Program-made: the position numbers and the translations under genes | DNA from: a virus | DNA: 42,741 nt | IMG/VR virus record: IMGVR_UViG_3300042543_000165 | Coordinates: 1-42,741 of that record | Reading direction: 5' to 3' (one strand) | Notes under the pieces: model-generated | Databases searched by the model: none | Told to the model about the DNA's origin: nothing | What the model saw: only the letters and a program-made list of their open reading frames with translations | Part shown: piece by piece, positions 1 through 8,461 of the stretch | Position numbering within the stretch: the first letter of the stretch is position 1 | Layout of the letters: each line of letters begins with the position of its first letter

Positions 1-127
1 CCTGCGCGACGGTCTCTCCCGTGACGTCTCCGTCCTGGTCGTCGCCGGCGGCGGCGGCGGCGCTGGCGGCATCATCGGCACGCGAGGCGACGGCGGCGGC
101 GGCGCTGGCGGCCTGATCGAGACGGTC
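1..127. repeat. Terminal direct repeat, left copy
   Basis: Bases 1-127 are identical to 42615-42741. The fibre reading frame is continuous through the overlap, so this looks like the assembly overlap of a circular contig rather than a biological repeat. Confidence 0.95.
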
Positions 128-796
128 TACCGCGTGACGCTGGGCACGGCCTACAACGTCAGCGTCGGCGGCGGGGGCGCTGCGCAGACCCGCGGCACTG
201 GAAGCAGATTCGGTGACTTCGTTGCCATTGGCGGCGGTGCCGGTCCTGTCGGAGTGGCGTCAGCTGGCGGTTCCGGTTGCGGAGCAAACGGTGGTGGTGG
301 TGCGACAGGTGCAACGGTGGCATCGACGCAAGGCAACGCTGGTGGCACCGGGACGGGCAATCGCGGTGGTGGTGGCGGTGGGGCAGGAGCCGCAGGCGGG
401 AACGCCAGCGCCACGCAAGGAGGCAACGGCGCGAACGGAAAGGCTTCCACGATCACAGGCTCGTCGGTCACCTACGCAGGCGGAGGCGGAGGCGGAGCAG
501 CGAACGGCGGCACCGTGGCCTCGACTGGCGGGACCGGCGGCGGCGGGGCAGGCGCGAACAACGCGACGACCGCGGTAAGCGGTTCAGGGAACACCGGCGG
601 CGGAGGCGGTGCCGGATCGGGCACGAGCGGTTACACGGCGGCGGGCAGCGGAGGGAGCGGCATTGTTGTGCTGAGGTTCAATTCAGCCCTTAAGGTCACG
701 ATCGGCCCTGGGCTCGTCTCGACAACGACGACGGACGGCGCCGATACCGTCGTTTCGATCACCGGCGGCACCGCAGACACCGTCACCTGGAGCTAG
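1..796 (+). CDS. Glycine-rich fibre protein, 3' part (wraps round the circle)
   Basis: This is the downstream part of a gene that starts at 42571 and is cut by the window ends. Joined across the 127-base overlap it is one frame of 279 residues, read here from base 2. The centre is almost entirely Gly with Ala, Ser, Thr and Asn in runs such as VVAGGGGGAGG, typical of glycine-rich domains in phage tail or head fibres. It then changes to a beta-rich C-terminus (GIVVLRFN, later VSTTTTDGADTVVSI). It lies among other fibre genes and 3 bases before the next gene. Adhesin or fibre function is inferred from composition and neighbours. Confidence 0.8.
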   Translation, partial: LRDGLSRDVSVLVVAGGGGGAGGIIGTRGDGGGGAGGLIETVYRVTLGTAYNVSVGGGGAAQTRGTGSRFGDFVAIGGGAGPVGVASAGGSGCGANGGGGATGATVASTQGNAGGTGTGNRGGGGGGAGAAGGNASATQGGNGANGKASTITGSSVTYAGGGGGGAANGGTVASTGGTGGGGAGANNATTAVSGSGNTGGGGGAGSGTSGYTAAGSGGSGIVVLRFNSALKVTIGPGLVSTTTTDGADTVVSITGGTADTVTWS

Positions 797-799
797 GCG

Positions 800-1084
800 A
801 TGGCCCACTACGCCTTCATCGACGCCGACAACGTGGTGGTCGAGGTCTGCCCCGGCCGCGACGAAGGCCAGGGCATCGACTGGGAGAGCTACTACGCGGC
901 ACGCCGCGGCCTCCGCTGCCTGCGGACGAGTTACAACGCAAGAGACGGAATCAACACACGCACCGGCGGCCCTGGCTTCCGCCAGAACTATGCTGGCATT
1001 GGCTACCGATGGGTTCCGTCGTTCGGTCCTGACGGCGCCTTTCTCCCACCAGACACACTGACTGAAGAATCGCAGCCCCAATAG
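800..1084 (+). CDS. Small tail-fibre-associated phage protein
   Basis: A 94-residue protein with the pattern AFIDADNVVVEV, DWESYY, RTSYNARDGI, FRQNYAGIGYRW and a proline-rich end. The same pattern occurs in short proteins beside tail fibre genes of many tailed phages. The start is ATG at 800, with GGAG shortly upstream. It sits between the glycine-rich fibre and a collagen-like fibre, so it is probably a virion accessory protein. Its biochemical role is unknown. Confidence 0.65.
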   Translation: MAHYAFIDADNVVVEVCPGRDEGQGIDWESYYAARRGLRCLRTSYNARDGINTRTGGPGFRQNYAGIGYRWVPSFGPDGAFLPPDTLTEESQPQ

Positions 1085-1093
1085 GATTCAGCC

Positions 1094-1870
1094 ATGCCCT
1101 TCTATTCACTGCCAACCGGCGGATCTCCAGTGCTTGCCGGCAACGGTGCGCCAACCGGCGGCGTCGGCAACGTCGGTGACATCTACTTGGACAAAACGAA
1201 CAAAGGGCTTTACGGACCAAAAGACGCCGTTACGGGCTGGGGCGATCCTGTTGATGTGTCGTCGGGTCCGACGGGCAGCACGGGGCCGACGGGTGCGGCG
1301 TCTACGGTTACCGGGCCATCGGGGCCGACAGGCCCAACCGGCAGCACGGGCGCCACAGGCGCAGCTTCGGTTGTGACCGGACCAACTGGAAGCACCGGGC
1401 CGACAGGAGCCGCATCGACGGTGACAGGTCCGCAGGGCAACACCGGGCCGACAGGCAGATCAGTCACTGGCGCGACTGGAAGCGCTGGTGCAACTGGCGC
1501 AACTGGCCCATCGGTCACAGGTCCGACAGGCCCAACGGGCATTGGCGGCACATTCGCTGACGCACAGTCGCTTAACGAGCAGACAGCGGCCTACACGCTG
1601 GTGCTTGGCGATGCGGGAAAACTCGTCACTGTAGATGTGGCGACTGGCACGGTTAACGTCATCGTCCCGCCAGCTGCAGACGTTGCATTTCCGACCGGCA
1701 CGCACGTTGACATTGCCCGGATTGGAGCTGGCATCGTCCAAGTCACTGGCGCCACAGGCGTCGTCGTGAACGGGACGCCAGGCACGAAGCTGCGCGACCA
1801 GTATTCGGCCGGCACTGTGATTCTCTACGCAGCGAACACGTGGCTTCTGGTGGGAGACGTGGACGCATGA
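1094..1870 (+). CDS. Collagen-like fibre protein with GPTG repeats
   Basis: A 258-residue structural protein. Residues about 1-55 form a short N-terminal domain ([18 protein letters not shown]). Residues about 57-150 are a collagen-like block of Gly-X-Y triplets rich in Thr (GPTG, GATG, GSTG), interrupted regularly by cassettes such as [11 protein letters not shown]. The rest is a beta-rich head ([41 protein letters not shown]). Trimeric collagen-type stalks carrying a globular tip are common in phage fibres. The gene is coupled by ATGA to the next fibre gene. The Thr in GPT triplets is relevant to the nearby glycosyltransferases. Confidence 0.85.
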   Translation: MPFYSLPTGGSPVLAGNGAPTGGVGNVGDIYLDKTNKGLYGPKDAVTGWGDPVDVSSGPTGSTGPTGAASTVTGPSGPTGPTGSTGATGAASVVTGPTGSTGPTGAASTVTGPQGNTGPTGRSVTGATGSAGATGATGPSVTGPTGPTGIGGTFADAQSLNEQTAAYTLVLGDAGKLVTVDVATGTVNVIVPPAADVAFPTGTHVDIARIGAGIVQVTGATGVVVNGTPGTKLRDQYSAGTVILYAANTWLLVGDVDA

Positions 1871-3324
1871 GGTGCAAGGCCGGTCTGTTCAGCCGGTTTG
1901 TAGCCCCTGCCGAAATCACGTTTGACGGCAGCAATGGCGCCACGATCAACGTTGGCGGCTCCAGCCGTTCCGGCACAGTGATCTACACCGGCAGCGGGCA
2001 CACCACGTCGCGTCAGTTCAACATGGCGGGCACGACCGGCGGCATGACGCTGGACGCATCTGGGACTGGCGCACTTGTTCTTACAACGGCAATCAGCACC
2101 AGCGTCAGCGGAGCCAAAACGGTCACGCTCACCGGCACCAGCACCTACGGCAACGCGCTCGCCGGGATTAGTCCGACGCACAATCCGGTTGGGCTGACAA
2201 AGTCTGGCACGGGGAAATGGCGCCTTACGGGGGCCAGTAGCCACACTGGCGCGTCCGTTGTTCTCGATGGAACGATAGTCATTGCCACGAATGCGCCGTC
2301 AAGTGGAAACGGTGCTTTTGGCTATTCGCAGACAGGCGGGCTTGGGTCCAACAGTTCGCCGGTTGTCGTCTTGGGAAGTGATGCGGAAAGCTCAAGCGGA
2401 ACGGTGGCGATGCTCTTGGACTCCGGTGCGCTGTTTGGCCGGCTGGTGACGATTCCGGCTCTGGGTACAGGCGGAACGCAGTCTGTTGTTGTTGGCGGCG
2501 AAAACACGACTGGCACGACTACCTTCCAGTCGGGCATGACCTTTTTCGTCAATCGCAACATAACCTTGCAGGCCGCGGCGGGCGGCACGGCAGAGTTCGC
2601 CAACGGCTGGTCATCTGGAGTTCCAGGCGACGGTGGGCCGCTCGCTGCGGCCATAGCTGTCGGTAGTTCCGGCAACACAGGAACGGTGCTTCTGTCGGGC
2701 AACCTTTCCACGTCGGAAACAATTGAAATCAACTACGGACTGTTCAAGGCGACTTCGACCGTTTCCGCGACGAATGGAATCACCGTTGACGGCAGCGGAG
2801 CAGAATTTAATTTCAGCGGTGGCGCAGCCATGGGCTCCGCGCTGACCCTGACGCAAGGAACGCTGTCCGGTTCCGGCGAAATCTCGTCGGCTGTCACGGT
2901 TGGAACAAACGCCACGCTGTCTCCAGGCGATCCTGTTGGGTCGCAAGCGTTTTCTGGCGGGCTGACGCTGGCCAGTGGCGGCACCTACCGCTGGCAAATC
3001 AACAACTGGACTGGGTCTGCAGGAACCGGGTTTGACCAACTGGCGGTTTCTGGCGACGACCTGTCGATTACGGCCACCAGTGGCAGCACGTTCACGCTCA
3101 AAATCGTCGGGCTCACGTCTGGTAATGCTCCCGGCGCGGTTCCCAACTTTGACAACACGACGTCCAAGTCATTCACGATTGCAACGTCAGGTACGTTGAC
3201 AGGATTCGCTGCCAACAAGTTCACAATCAACGACAGCGAATTCACAAACAACAACGATTTGGACGGCGGCACGTGGTCGCTGTCTGATTCGGGCGACGAC
3301 ATCGTTTTGACGTTCACGCCATGA
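1867..3324 (+). CDS. Fibre protein with autotransporter-associated beta-strand repeats
   Basis: 485 residues from the ATG at 1867, which overlaps the upstream stop as ATGA. An upstream in-frame start is possible but lies inside the previous gene. The sequence is Gly, Ser and Thr-rich beta solenoid. It contains units typical of autotransporter-associated strand repeats ([34 protein letters not shown]), then [18 protein letters not shown] and [11 protein letters not shown], a pattern of bacterial surface and PEP-CTERM proteins. No signal peptide or beta-barrel is seen, so it is more likely a virion fibre built from host-type surface repeats. Function is inferred. Confidence 0.75.
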   Translation: MRCKAGLFSRFVAPAEITFDGSNGATINVGGSSRSGTVIYTGSGHTTSRQFNMAGTTGGMTLDASGTGALVLTTAISTSVSGAKTVTLTGTSTYGNALAGISPTHNPVGLTKSGTGKWRLTGASSHTGASVVLDGTIVIATNAPSSGNGAFGYSQTGGLGSNSSPVVVLGSDAESSSGTVAMLLDSGALFGRLVTIPALGTGGTQSVVVGGENTTGTTTFQSGMTFFVNRNITLQAAAGGTAEFANGWSSGVPGDGGPLAAAIAVGSSGNTGTVLLSGNLSTSETIEINYGLFKATSTVSATNGITVDGSGAEFNFSGGAAMGSALTLTQGTLSGSGEISSAVTVGTNATLSPGDPVGSQAFSGGLTLASGGTYRWQINNWTGSAGTGFDQLAVSGDDLSITATSGSTFTLKIVGLTSGNAPGAVPNFDNTTSKSFTIATSGTLTGFAANKFTINDSEFTNNNDLDGGTWSLSDSGDDIVLTFTP

Positions 3325-4388
3325 TCGATCACCTAGCGGCCTTGAGCGTCCACGCCTTCTACGCAGGCGAACTGGACGCCGGCCGGCGGGCGTGTGAACG
3401 GCTGCTATCACTGCCCGGCATTCCGCAGGCGCTGGACATGCAGACCAGGGTAAACCGCACGTACTACACGCAGCTGCTGGAAGAGCTGGTTGGCTGCCGG
3501 TTTCACCGGCTGGACGTCGAGCCAGCGCAGCCTGGCTGGTCGCTGTTCAATCCGACGATTGCCGACGCTGGCGGGCTTGTCGCAATCGTGCGGTCAAGCA
3601 ACTACCGGATTGTCGATGGCGCCTATGTGATGCCACCGGAAGACGGCGGCCGGATTAGGACGCACAACCTGCTGGTTCGCCTGCGTGATGATCTCACTGT
3701 GGCAGACTGCCGCCCGATCACCGGGCCGGAATACCACCGGACCGAGTATCCGGTTGAAGGGCTAGAGGACTGCCGGCTGCGGATTACCCAAAATGGTATA
3801 GGCGTGTCCGCCACTGTCCGCGATGCGGCACCGCTCAACGGCGATTGCCGGATTGGGATTGCTGATCTGGACGTTGACCGTGCCGAGTTCACCAGCCTGC
3901 GAATGCTGGACTGTCTGTCGCTCCAGCAGCACGAAAAAAATTGGATGCCGCTGCAGGGCTCTGATTGCTGGGTGTATGCCGTCAGCCACTGCGGCCATAC
4001 CGTGACGGTTGACGCCGACAATTCGCTTGCCGGCGCTTATCTGATGCACCGCCGGTCCGCAGCGCCGCAGATCGCCAGCCAGTTCCGTGGCGGTTCGCAG
4101 TTTGTCCCGTTTAACGGCGGATGGCTTGGACTCATCCACGAAGTGGCGCACTGCGGCCACAGAGCCTACGAACATCGTTGGGTTTGGCTGGACAATTCGT
4201 TGACGCTCAAAAGGTGGTCGCTGCCGTTTTTCGTTCGGGAGCGGCAAGCAATCGAATTCGCCGCAGGGCTTGCCTTGGTTGGCGAACGCCTAGTGTGCAG
4301 CTTTGGCGTCAGGGACGCCGAGGCATGGATTGTCGAACTCGCACCTGCCGACATATGGTTGCTCTTGTCACAGGCTACGTCAGGCTGA
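3321..4388 (+). CDS. GH130-like five-bladed propeller protein
   Basis: 355 residues, coupled by ATGA to the fibre gene. Conserved-looking blocks resemble the family 130 glycosidase/phosphorylase-like propeller proteins that accompany glycosyltransferases: NPTIADAGGLVAIVRSSNY, GLEDCRLR, HEKNWMPLQ, FRGGSQFVPF, GLIHEV and YEHRWVWLD, then IEFAAGL. The N-terminal 60 residues look helical. It probably binds or processes a glycan and is the first gene of a three-gene sugar cassette. Whether it is catalytic cannot be told from sequence alone. Confidence 0.65.
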   Translation: MIDHLAALSVHAFYAGELDAGRRACERLLSLPGIPQALDMQTRVNRTYYTQLLEELVGCRFHRLDVEPAQPGWSLFNPTIADAGGLVAIVRSSNYRIVDGAYVMPPEDGGRIRTHNLLVRLRDDLTVADCRPITGPEYHRTEYPVEGLEDCRLRITQNGIGVSATVRDAAPLNGDCRIGIADLDVDRAEFTSLRMLDCLSLQQHEKNWMPLQGSDCWVYAVSHCGHTVTVDADNSLAGAYLMHRRSAAPQIASQFRGGSQFVPFNGGWLGLIHEVAHCGHRAYEHRWVWLDNSLTLKRWSLPFFVRERQAIEFAAGLALVGERLVCSFGVRDAEAWIVELAPADIWLLLSQATSG

Positions 4389-5050
4389 ACCAGCCGCGCA
4401 GCCATTCGCTCTATCTGGAACTGGGCCGGCGTCTGCTTGGGCTCGGCCTTCCTGCAGTCTGCTTCTATGACGGCCCCGCAAGCGATCTAGGCGCCCCATC
4501 TGGCGTGACCGTGCTGCCAGCCAGCCTGGACCGCTGTTGGCTTTACAGCGCCACTAGAGGCGCGCAGTCGCCATTGCCGGAAAGCCCCAAGGATGGCGTC
4601 GATTACATGGTCGTCCAGCACCAGAAGACAGCATGGTTGAAAGCCGCCGCAGAACTGACCGGCGCAGCGTTTGTGGTCTGGGTCGATTTCGGAATCATGC
4701 ACCTGCCGGGTTTTGTAGATCACGACATCGTGCCGTTCTTTGAGCGGGTGCCGAAGGCAGCGACTGACCGGGTGACCATGCCGGGCATCTGGCCGATATC
4801 GCCGCAGACGGCGATTGATAACAGCCGCGTGGCGTGGCACGTGGCCGGCAGCGTGGCGATCTGCCCAGGCGACCTGGCGGGCTGGTTCCATGCCGCCTCA
4901 GACCGCGAGGCTAGGCGGCACATCGAGCAGACCAACCAGACCACGTGGGAGGTCAACACGTGGGCGGCCGTCGCCAGAGACTTTCCAGAGCGGTTCCGCC
5001 TCTACGCGGCGGACCACGATTCCCGGCTTTTCACAGGGTTTCAGCCATGA
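4355..5050 (+). CDS. HtrL/YibB-like glycosyltransferase-type protein
   Basis: 231 residues from ATG 4355, overlapping the previous gene by 34 bases. A longer frame extends upstream, but that part is a shadow of the GH130-like gene. The N-terminus VALVTGYVRL, then SLYLELGRRLLGLGLPAVCF, and centrally KTAWLKAAAEL and VVWVDFGIMHLPG, match the layout of the HtrL/YibB family, which has a GT-A-like fold. WVDFGI would supply the acidic metal-binding position. It is flanked by a GH130-like gene and a GT2 gene, so it probably acts in the same glycan pathway. Substrate is unknown. Confidence 0.55.
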   Translation: MVALVTGYVRLNQPRSHSLYLELGRRLLGLGLPAVCFYDGPASDLGAPSGVTVLPASLDRCWLYSATRGAQSPLPESPKDGVDYMVVQHQKTAWLKAAAELTGAAFVVWVDFGIMHLPGFVDHDIVPFFERVPKAATDRVTMPGIWPISPQTAIDNSRVAWHVAGSVAICPGDLAGWFHAASDREARRHIEQTNQTTWEVNTWAAVARDFPERFRLYAADHDSRLFTGFQP

Positions 5051-6096
5051 AAATCGGCGTCTATGCCTTGGCCAAAAACGAAGAGAAACACGCCGCTGAT
5101 TGGGCGCAGTCGTGTGCTGACGCTGACGTGCGAGTGGTCACGGACACAGGGTCAACCGATGCGACCGTTGAGCGACTGCGAGCAGCTGGCGTCACTGTAG
5201 CCACTGGGAACGTCGTGCCGTGGCGCTGGGACGACGCACACAACCTGTCGCTCTACCACCTGCCGTCCGACGTTGACGTGTGTATCCGCCTTGACCTGGA
5301 CGAGCGATTGTCACCCGGCTGGCGGGAAGTGGTTGAACGTGATTGGACGGACGGCGTCAACCAGTTTTTCTACAAATACGTCTGGTCGTGGCACAAAGAC
5401 GGCACGGAGGATCTGGTATTCCTCTGCGACCGCATCCATGCCCGGCACGGATTCCGCTGGTCTGCGCCGACACATGAAGGGCTGATCTGTTGGCACGGCG
5501 AGAAACGCAGCCGGCTGGTTCACGGGCTGCAGATTTTCCATCACCGGGACGCAGGGAAGAAGCACAAGACTGACCTGGAACTGCTACGCATCGCCGTGCG
5601 TGAGGCACCGCACGACGCTCGGGCGCAGTGGTATCTGGCCCGCGAAATGGATTACGCCGGATTGCCAGAGGCACGGGAAGCGTTTGAACGCTACCTAAAA
5701 ATGGAAGGCGGGACGGCTACGGAACGCGCCTTTGCCTGCCGGATTCTCTGGAAGCTGGCCGGAGACCCGGCGTGGCTGGTGCAGGCGACCGGCGAAGCGC
5801 CAGACGAGCCGGAAGCGTGGGAACGGCTAGCGTTTCTGGCCTACCGCCAGCGTGACTGGAGCAAGGTCGTTGCGCTGGCCCGCAATGCCGTCGAGCGGCA
5901 GAACATCGGCACGCACTGCAGCGATCCAATGGCACGCACTAAGGCGATGGATTTGCTAGCTGTTGCGCTTTGGGAACTTGGCCAGCGACCAGAGGCACTG
6001 ACGTTTGCCCGGCAGGCTCTGGCACGATGGCCGGAAGATCCACGCCTGCGACAAAACGTGGCAAACATGGAAAACGTGCTTGGAGGCGCGGCGTGA
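5047..6096 (+). CDS. Glycosyltransferase family 2 with C-terminal helical repeats
   Basis: 349 residues from the ATG at 5047, overlapping the previous stop as ATGA. It begins like a GT2 enzyme: IGVYALAKNEEKHAADW, then DTGSTDATVERLRAAGV (nucleotide-sugar site), then RLDLDERL, which supplies the acidic metal-binding motif. After about residue 190 come helical TPR-like repeats (EAREAFERYLKM, RPEALTFARQALARWPEDP). TPR-bearing GT2 enzymes often modify protein or surface glycans. The product is unknown. Its location directly after Thr-rich fibres and before tail genes makes virion glycosylation attractive. Confidence 0.8.
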   Translation: MKIGVYALAKNEEKHAADWAQSCADADVRVVTDTGSTDATVERLRAAGVTVATGNVVPWRWDDAHNLSLYHLPSDVDVCIRLDLDERLSPGWREVVERDWTDGVNQFFYKYVWSWHKDGTEDLVFLCDRIHARHGFRWSAPTHEGLICWHGEKRSRLVHGLQIFHHRDAGKKHKTDLELLRIAVREAPHDARAQWYLAREMDYAGLPEAREAFERYLKMEGGTATERAFACRILWKLAGDPAWLVQATGEAPDEPEAWERLAFLAYRQRDWSKVVALARNAVERQNIGTHCSDPMARTKAMDLLAVALWELGQRPEALTFARQALARWPEDPRLRQNVANMENVLGGAA

Positions 6097-6554
6097 GTAG
6101 TTATCTGCGGCAGATTGCCGACGCTCTTGCCGATAGCCTTGGGGCTGTTACGTGGGAAATCAACACCACGACCGTTGAGCGAAAAAACTGGGTCAACATC
6201 GACGTTGAGTCAATGTCCAACCCGGTTGTCTACGTCACGCCTGGGTCAGCAGACGTGACCCGCATTGGTCGCCGGCAAACCCAAGTGGACTATGACGTCC
6301 AAGTGTTTGTCGGTCGGCACGTCAACACCGACCAAGAAGTTGACGACATGCTAGACCTGGCCAACGACATCTTCCGCCAGATTAAGGCGCACGAGTTTGA
6401 CGACCTAGAAAACTGGCCGGAAGGCGTGACGAGCCCGCAGACGGTGGCGATCGAGCTAAATCCTGACGATGCGTTGAGCGAGCGGAACGTATGGCGGGCG
6501 GCCATTGTCGCCACCTACCGCGTGCTTGAACTGGACGACCTGCCGCAGGAGTGA
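6093..6554 (+). CDS. Putative tail completion / terminator protein
   Basis: 153 residues from GTG 6093, overlapping the glycosyltransferase stop as GTGA. It starts SSYLRQIADALADSL and continues with a mixed alpha/beta region (QVDYDVQVFVGRHV, EVDDMLDLANDIFRQIKAH, VWRAAIVATYRVLEL). That is the size and layout expected of small neck or tail-terminator proteins. It is followed by a gp10/gpZ-like gene and the tail-tube genes, the usual order for siphoviruses. No specific family was recognised with certainty. Confidence 0.5.
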   Translation: MSSYLRQIADALADSLGAVTWEINTTTVERKNWVNIDVESMSNPVVYVTPGSADVTRIGRRQTQVDYDVQVFVGRHVNTDQEVDDMLDLANDIFRQIKAHEFDDLENWPEGVTSPQTVAIELNPDDALSERNVWRAAIVATYRVLELDDLPQE

Positions 6555-6560
6555 GCCGCT

Positions 6561-7355
6561 ATGCGAGCCAGCCGCGCATGGATTCGGCCAGGCCAGATTG
6601 GTGGCAATCGTCGGTCGCGGTCTGCTGAAACCGATCTGCGATTATCGCTGAACTTCAGAATCAAAAGCAGTTTTTTTGACCGTGCTAGTGTCGGCCGGAT
6701 GCTGGACGCCACCAATCAGCGATGCCTTATCAAGGCTGGGCTGGACATCAAGGAAGCGTCCAAGAAGGGCATTGGGCAAAAGCCGCCTGCAAAAACAAAG
6801 TCTGGACGACGTGCAGTCAGGGCCGGCGCCGTCGTTGAGTTCGCTGGCGGGTTGTATGAAGACCTGACCATGGTGAACAGCGGCAAGCCACGGTCTGCAG
6901 GCAACCCAATCAAGTCATGGGGGCCGAAGCGGTTTACCTATCAAGACATCAAAGACTATTTTGACACCAGCCGAAAGACAGCAGTTATTGGCGCCGCCAA
7001 GGCTACTTGGCTGAATCAACTGCATGAGTTTGGCGGGACGCTTCGGCTGCGAGCATGGCGCACTGGCGTTCGGGCAGCGCGGAATGCCTACCTGCGCCGC
7101 AGGGGCAATGGTCGCCAAGGAAGAGATGAGCGCGGCCGGTACACCACGGCACTGCCGCAAGCGAACCAGTTTCGCTATGGGCTGCTCGTCTGGACAAACA
7201 AAAAGCCAAGGCATTCCCGCAATTGGGAAGCCACCACGATCGTGAAGACCGCCCGCTATCCGGCTCGCCCCTTCATGCAGGGCGCAAGGCTGGTGCAAAA
7301 GGCAGTCGCCAAGGCCAACGAAAAGTGGCGGAACGCGCTGCGGAAAACAGGCTAG
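6561..7355 (+). CDS. Minor tail / tail completion protein (gpZ or HK97 gp10-like)
   Basis: 264 residues, ATG 6561 with AGGAG 9 bases upstream. It is very basic. The section LNFRIKSSFFDRASVGRMLD followed by AGLDIKEASKKGI resembles the start of phage minor tail protein Z/gp10-type proteins. The C-terminus YPARPFMQGARLVQKAVAKA resembles the conserved end of that group (aromatic-PARPFM). The position between the terminator-like gene and the tail-tube genes fits. It would act at the tail-to-head connection. Confidence 0.6.
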   Translation: MRASRAWIRPGQIGGNRRSRSAETDLRLSLNFRIKSSFFDRASVGRMLDATNQRCLIKAGLDIKEASKKGIGQKPPAKTKSGRRAVRAGAVVEFAGGLYEDLTMVNSGKPRSAGNPIKSWGPKRFTYQDIKDYFDTSRKTAVIGAAKATWLNQLHEFGGTLRLRAWRTGVRAARNAYLRRRGNGRQGRDERGRYTTALPQANQFRYGLLVWTNKKPRHSRNWEATTIVKTARYPARPFMQGARLVQKAVAKANEKWRNALRKTG

Positions 7356-7424
7356 CCACACCCCCTACGCCGCTCCTGTGTGCTGCCCCTAATCTGCAAG
7401 CACACCCCAGTTCAAGGAGCCCGC
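7353..7424 (+). promoter_or_regulatory. Spacer before tail-tube genes with TAGCCACACCCCCT motif
   Basis: The stop codon and the bases after it read TAGCCACACCCCCT, identical to 36480-36493 before the head module. Related TAGCC-type spacers are at 19861 and 24187. An AAGGAG ribosome site at 7414-7419 serves the next gene. The shared spacer could hold a late promoter or processing signal; this is inference. Confidence 0.35.
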
Positions 7425-7742
7425 ATGGCCATTACTCTCGGCAAGGACGTGACGATTACCGGCGTTTCCAACGCCCGGTCCTGCACCGTCACTTCAAGCG
7501 CTTCCGAAGTGGACGTCACCAAGTTTGGCGATTCGTCCCGCAAGTTCCGCAAAGCGCTGATTGAGCAAACGATCGAGGTCGAGTGCGTTGACGATCCCGG
7601 CGTTGAGGCTGGAGATGCGTTCACGATCACTGGCACCGAGACGGGCAACGCGGACTACATCTGCACCAGCGTAGCGCAGTCGGAGCCTCTGGACGGAATC
7701 GTGACGTTCACAGTGTCAGGCACTCGCACGGTCGCCTCGTAA
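7425..7742 (+). CDS. Tail-tube-like protein, paralogue 1
   Basis: 105 residues from ATG 7425, preceded by AAGGAG. It begins MAITLGKDVTITG and ends with DGIVTFTVSG. The same N-terminus (MAITLGKD) and C-terminal motif (DG, hydrophobic, TF) recur in the next two genes, so the three are tandem paralogues. Beta-rich proteins of about 105-120 residues just before the assembly chaperone and tape measure are expected to be tail-tube proteins. Which copy dominates the tube is unknown. Confidence 0.65.
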   Translation: MAITLGKDVTITGVSNARSCTVTSSASEVDVTKFGDSSRKFRKALIEQTIEVECVDDPGVEAGDAFTITGTETGNADYICTSVAQSEPLDGIVTFTVSGTRTVAS

Positions 7743-7767
7743 CACACCACACACTAAGGAACAACGT

Positions 7768-8085
7768 ATGGCCATTACTCTCGGCAAGGACCAGACGGCG
7801 CCTCCGAAGGGCACCAACATTATTTCGGCCACGTACACGGAGGAGTGCGAGGCAATCGACATCTCCAATCGTGACAACATCAGCGGCACGTCAGGAAATC
7901 CTGGCTACAAGATGTCCACGGCCGGATTCACCACAAAGACGTGGGAGATTGAGTGCCACGACGCCAGCGGCCTGGTGGCTGACCTTGAGGCTAACGCCAG
8001 CAGCGGCTGGAAAGTCATGTCCGTCACGGAGAACATCGGCATTGACGGCGCCGTGACGTTTTCGGTGACTGCCAAGGAGTTCTGA
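7768..8085 (+). CDS. Tail-tube-like protein, paralogue 2
   Basis: 105 residues, ATG 7768 with AAGGA upstream. It shares MAITLGKD and the closing DGAVTFSVTAKE with its neighbours, but the middle (NRDNISGTSGNPGYKMSTAG) differs strongly. It is separated from the third copy by only three bases. Together with copies 1 and 3 it may build a mixed tube, or it may be a specialised initiator or terminator subunit. Confidence 0.65.
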   Translation: MAITLGKDQTAPPKGTNIISATYTEECEAIDISNRDNISGTSGNPGYKMSTAGFTTKTWEIECHDASGLVADLEANASSGWKVMSVTENIGIDGAVTFSVTAKEF

Positions 8086-8088
8086 TCC

Positions 8089-8448
8089 TTGGCCATCACG
8101 CTTGGGAAGGACTGCACCGTATCGTTTGGCACAACCATTGCCAGCGCTCGGAACGTCACGTTTTCCGAAACGGCGCGCACCATCGACATCAACGAATTCG
8201 GCGTGCGTTACTCGTCTGTCTACTCGACTGGGTATGACGCAACCGTGTCTGTTGAGTTGAACGATTCGGCTGACGCGGATGGGCTGTTCACAACGCTTCA
8301 GAACGGCGACGAAGTCGCAATCAGCGGCGGCGCTGGTAGCTGGTCTTTTACCGCTGTAGTGACTGGCATTTCGGAGTCGTGTCCGATTGATGGCGTGGCA
8401 ACGTTCACGATTGAAGCAAAGATGACGAAGGACGGATTGCGGCAATAA
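8089..8448 (+). CDS. Tail-tube-like protein, paralogue 3 (TTG start)
   Basis: 119 residues. The start is TTG at 8089, supported by AAGGAG at 8074-8079 and by the N-terminus MAITLGKD shared with the two genes upstream. The body has TIDINEFGVRYSSVYSTGYDATVSVEL and ends DGVATFTIEAKMTKDG, matching the tail-tube pattern of the other copies. The rare start codon may lower its expression relative to copies 1 and 2. Confidence 0.65.
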   Translation: MAITLGKDCTVSFGTTIASARNVTFSETARTIDINEFGVRYSSVYSTGYDATVSVELNDSADADGLFTTLQNGDEVAISGGAGSWSFTAVVTGISESCPIDGVATFTIEAKMTKDGLRQ

Positions 8449-8461
8449 CCGGAGACCTTTT

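Noticed and set aside
1-127. Terminal repeat as a true biological direct terminal repeat
   Set aside because: Possible but less likely; exactly 127 bases with a gene running through fits an assembly overlap of a circular contig.
1210-1551. Tandem GPTG-coding DNA as a CRISPR-like or satellite repeat
   Set aside because: Repeats are irregular at DNA level, in frame, and encode collagen-like triplets.
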